This document shows, piece after piece, positions 18,256 through 21,139 of a DNA stretch of 21,139 nt. The translations under genes and the position numbers were made by a program. Position 1 is the first letter of the stretch. Every line of letters begins with the position of its first letter. This stretch comes from Amphimedon queenslandica (Eukaryota; Porifera; Demospongiae; Haplosclerida; Niphatidae): positions 134,398-155,536 of the forward strand of contig NW_003546287.1 of NCBI RefSeq assembly GCF_000090795.2, written 5' to 3'. The notes beneath the pieces were generated by a model. The model saw only the letters and a program-made list of their open reading frames with translations. It was not told the DNA's origin and did no database searches.

Positions 18256-18532
18256 CTTGCACAGAATTTAACTCACAGATCATTTCCTTTGTTTTGAAGT
18301 AATCAAATGTACATTTAATTACAAAACTAATGCTTTTGGAAATACCTTTTGCTGAAGAATGAAGTGATCTCCATCCATCTTGAAGAAACACATCTCTTGT
18401 TGCAATTCCATATAAGGTCAAAGTCAATATAATAGATGCTACCATGTCAGTGTAATAACTATGGCTGCTCAAGTCAAATGTTGCTTTAGCTCTGACTTCA
18501 GATGAAGGACAAGAAGCCAAGATGGTGGACAT
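18256..18532 (-). CDS. Possible first coding exon, unrecognised protein
   Basis: An ORF starts ATGTCCACCATCTTGGC at 18532 and stays open for 98 codons. A good donor CAAG/GTATAA lies at 18256/18255, just before the stop, so a 92-codon exon is plausible. The protein begins MSTILASCPSSEVRAKATFD and has a hydrophobic stretch DMVASIILTLTLYGIA (about residues 30-45), then a mixed region with several Ser and Lys. It is one of the longest ORFs in this part of the window and is more even in codon use than the chance ORFs nearby. No domain recognised, no downstream exon found, and no promoter motif. It may be chance. Confidence 0.3.
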
Positions 18533-19447
18533 AGCGCATACAACTAAAGTAGGAGGACCTTACAAAGAACTAAATGGATTTGACGGTCATTATTATTTCA
18601 ATCACATGCCACTCCTATACTTCTTGCCACCAAAGGCATGAATGTGCTTACAGAAGTCATGTGACTTTCTTTCTCATTTCAAATGACGTGAGACTGCACG
18701 TAATTCGTCAGAAAATTAATGATATTCATAGATATTGTAAGTATATTCAATAATGCAATAACTATATTCATTGCTGAACTTTAATGCTTTGACATTGCTG
18801 AAGTGGTATTTTAAAAATCAGTACAAAATGAACAGAATCATTAAAAATAACGGAACCCCATCTGGTAATGGAAAAAGTAGTGTTATGCCATGTGACCCAT
18901 AAAATGGTAAATTTGTTCGTTGTTTATATGTTAAAATCCATGTCCTAAAAATGCCACTGTATACAAGGCAAATGAGAATATTAGCTTCAATTGCAACAAA
19001 ATCCACAATGAAGAATGGCATAAGTATTTGCTTAGTGATTACGAAAAGTTTATATGCTATGAAAAGTAATGCAGGAATTTCTTTAAATTTTTGAAGTTCA
19101 TTGATCTATATCATCTAAACAGTGAGTGGTAGAAATTTAAAAAAAGCACAAGGCATACAACTTTTTATTTCCTATAACACGGTATTAAGAACAAAATTTT
19201 ATTGAGTTTCAGCCATTTGTACTTTACACAACAAAAAAATTATTCATCCTCGCACTAAATACTGCATGTCTCGTTTCATCATAATGTACTTCTTTAATAA
19301 AACTCTAGAGGCTTGCTTTTTAAAGTTCAGATTTAGACTGTAATGTTTTCAGAACATTGTACATCTGAAAATTTTAGTGGCTCAAGAATTTTGCGGGTCC
19401 ATTCCATAATCAATTTTGTGGCTTTAATTTTGTGGTTCCTTACTTTT
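18533..19447. other. No gene seen
   Basis: AT-rich DNA. The 67-codon minus ORF at 18818-19021 is hydrophobic but unsupported. Confidence 0.45.
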
Positions 19448-19906
19448 GGCAATCTTGAACCATACTTTAGGCTGGGTTTTGATTGGGTATCTAATAGATT
19501 GCAAATTTGAAAAAATAACTAGTTTGTGTTTCAAACAATTGCGAGATGCTAGCCTAGCTAGCCACACTCATAAATTAAATGATAGTCTCGTTTCTCTACT
19601 TTGCCATCTAAAGCTATTGCCACAGCTTGATTAACTTCCTTCAAGACATTAGGTGGCATTGGACTTGACTAGACGAGGTAATTTGTGCTGAAAATAGCAC
19701 AGGATACAACTCATGATGCTGTAAAATGAAACATGTTTAGAGAAATGATTGATAGGCATGGTGCTTATTAAATATTATAGGTGTCGTTTATCAAATATTA
19801 TTAATTACAATTCTTTTTATTGCGAGATGTATTCCAGTGTCACAATTTGCAATCAAAAAAACCTCGCAATTGAAACCCGGCCTATGGTATAAAATCAATT
19901 TTTGCC
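19448..19906. repeat. Inverted repeat pair, about 60-bp diverged arms
   Basis: The left arm 19448-19507 (GGCAATCTTGAACCATACTT, then TAGGCTGGGTTTTGATTGGG, ending GATTGCAAATT) matches the complement of 19844-19906 (AATTTGCAATC, then CAATTGAAACCCGGCCTATG) with several mismatches and small gaps. The word ATTGCGAGATG also occurs twice in direct orientation inside (about 19540 and 19819). Probably an old non-autonomous element. The boundaries are approximate. Confidence 0.5.
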
Positions 19907-20080
19907 GATTTTATTTTCGAGCATTTAGAAAAAACAAACTCTGTGAACATTTTCCGCTAAATGGTTGCAAGTTGATTTGTAAATTTTGCGATCCCCTTTT
20001 TTGCTATACCAATTTTTACATTTTTGCATAAGCAATGCATTGAATTGTTTTAAATACCCAAGTTATATGCTTACTTACTT

Positions 20081-20246
20081 TAGGGTGCCATTCTTTTGAG
20101 GGCTATGGTTTTAATGGATTATCATTTTCTGGATAATTTTTGCAAAAATACACTGTCTGCCATCTTGTACTGTTTCAAAACAATAATAAATTCGTGAATT
20201 TTAAAGAAAATTGCAAAAATTTACAGCCCTCAAAAAAAACACCCTA
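20081..20246. mobile_element. 166-bp MITE-like element
   Basis: The left end TAGGGTGCCATTCTTTTGAG-GGC (20081-20103) is an imperfect inverse of the right end GCCCTCAAAAAAAACACCCT-A (20226-20246). TA at both tips fits a TA target. The interior is AT-rich and non-coding. Only one copy is in the window. Confidence 0.6.
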
Positions 20247-20386
20247 CAGTACCGTACATGCAATTCTTGCTTTGTTTCTGACCTGTTACGGTGCTTTGTG
20301 TAGTAAGCTCTGGCATAGGACCTGTTTTTGACATAGAAACTTGCATTTCTTTTCTATTATCATAAATGTTAAACAATTGTTTCAGT

Positions 20387-20411
20387 GACCTGGGGGTGTA
20401 GCCCCCTGGTC
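20387..20411. other. GC-rich hairpin
   Basis: GACC-T-GGGGG-TGTAG-CCCCC-T-GGTC: a nine-pair stem with one T-T mismatch and a five-base loop, standing out in an AT-rich setting. Its role is unknown. It could be part of a mobile-element end, since a hAT-like terminus follows 64 bp later. Confidence 0.6.
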
Positions 20412-20474
20412 ATTCCTAAAATTGATTTCACCCACATGTGATGTATGTATATACAATTGGATAAAAAAATTCTA

Positions 20475-20522
20475 TTAAATAAGAAAAAGTAGAGTTGTCA
20501 AAAATTAAAAGAAAAAAGGGGT
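20475..20522. mobile_element. Solo hAT-like terminus
   Basis: TAAATAAGAAAAAGTAGAGT, then TGTCAAAAATTAAAAG and AAAAAAGGGGTC, aligns closely with the right end of the hAT element at 3044-3092 (ATAAATGAGAAAAAGTACAG, then TTGTCAAATATTAAAA and AAAAGGGGGTT). No transposase sequence is recognised on its inner (left) side, so it is a solo end or belongs to a non-autonomous relative. The similarity stops at GGGGT, which helps place the true tip of the family near there. Confidence 0.6.
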
Positions 20523-20592
20523 CATTGCTCATGTACCAGGTATCCAAATGACGTAATGCTAACCATCATCATAATGGGTGGGTCTACAGGTC

Positions 20593-21075
20593 TAGCCAGT
20601 AGGACAATTATCATTATGAGAGAGCAGGACAATAGGACAGCAATAATATAGTGGCGTGGGACAGCAGGACAGTGAGACAGCAGCACAGTAGCTATGACAG
20701 CAGGACAGCCAGACAGTATAGGACAGCAGTACATCAGGACAGTAAGACAGTGGGACAGCAGCACAGTGGCTATGACAGCAGGACAGCCACTGAGACAGTA
20801 TAGGATAGCAGGACAGTAAGACAGTGGGACAGCAGCACAGTAGCTATGACAGCAGGACAGCCAGACAGTATAGGACAGCAGGACAGTAAGACAGTGGGAC
20901 AGCCAGACAGTATTGGACAGCAGGACAGTAGGAGAACAATACAGTATAGGACAGCAGGACAGTGGGACAGCAGGACAGTAGAACTATAGGACAGCAGGTG
21001 AACAGTACAGTAGGACAATGGGACAATAGGACAGTCACAGCAGTAGGATTATAGGATAGACAAGAAGGACAGCTG
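20593..21075. repeat. GGACAG-rich minisatellite with a 74-78 bp higher-order unit
   Basis: Degenerate units of 8-10 bp built on GGACAG(C/T)A run for almost 500 bp. A longer word, GCTATGACAGCAGGACAGCC, recurs at 20691, 20769 and 20843, giving higher-order spacing of 78 and 74 bp. Read on the minus strand in several frames it gives repetitive VLLSHCPAVL-like peptides; these arise from the repeat and I do not call them genes. The array is strongly purine/C-biased on the plus strand (almost no T), a strand asymmetry that can favour unusual DNA structure and length change. Confidence 0.9.
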
Positions 21076-21139
21076 CATTACAGTCAGTATACATGTTGGA
21101 GAGCATGCAGAACATTAAAAAAACATACATATCTGAACA

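Noticed and set aside
20522..21038. Three minus-strand ORFs of 64-82 codons rich in VLLS/CP repeats
   Set aside because: They arise from the GGACAG minisatellite, which is open in several frames at once; there is no domain or splice support.
20593..21075. CRISPR-like array
   Set aside because: Units are short, degenerate and contiguous with no unique spacers, and the context is eukaryotic.
1..21139. tRNA or rRNA genes
   Set aside because: No GTTCRANNC T-loop with a matching acceptor stem was found by eye on either strand, and no rRNA-like conserved block is present.

Overview
The window looks like AT-rich, gene-poor nuclear DNA from an invertebrate animal. It has no operons, short and often broken reading frames, a 43-bp GT-AG intron at the left edge, tri-nucleotide microsatellites, a minisatellite, and many decayed DNA transposons and lineage-expanded gene families. 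The mix (hAT/ZBED, IS630-Tc1-like, crypton-derived DUF3504, rva_4-like integrase, a FEN1-like protein with a cysteine-rich tail, and a family ending in a WAHL..KH/EPPDKPF motif) reminds me most of a demosponge. That is inference from memory, not a database match.

Left third (1-5000). The 5' end of an integrase-like gene leaves the window on the minus strand (226 to 1), behind a GC-rich leader. A fold-back repeat (827-1097) abuts a hAT element (about 1104-3100, minus) whose transposase lacks its C-terminal dimerisation domain. A 245-bp MITE (3102-3346) sits at the hAT end. A second, inverted hAT piece (3777-4265, plus) carries the missing C-terminal domain. Another fold-back repeat lies at 4465-4781.

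Middle (5000-15400). There are a few weak exon candidates and three clear decayed genes: a FEN1/PIN-like nuclease-family pseudogene with a cysteine-rich tail (7127-8478, minus), a full-length but broken IS630/Tc1-like transposase (9332-10289, plus), and a frameshifted member of a conserved unknown family (10378-11326, minus) with a microsatellite in or beside its probable intron. From 11330 to 15420 almost nothing can be supported.

Right third (15400-21139). A crypton-derived DUF3504 pseudogene (minus, 17414 to 15727) is split by an 885-bp TTAA-flanked element (16342-17226), which itself holds a second copy of the 245-bp MITE (16791-17035). These three layers give a readable order of insertion. 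Then come a palindrome (17502-17616), one possible exon (18256-18532), several inverted-repeat elements, a lone hAT-like terminus (20475-20522) and a GGACAG-rich minisatellite (about 20593-21075).

I see no intact multi-gene system. Most of the biology here is the layered history of mobile DNA. The items most worth follow-up are the nested insertion, the FEN1-like/cysteine-tail family, the WAHL/EPPDKPF family and the edge integrase gene.
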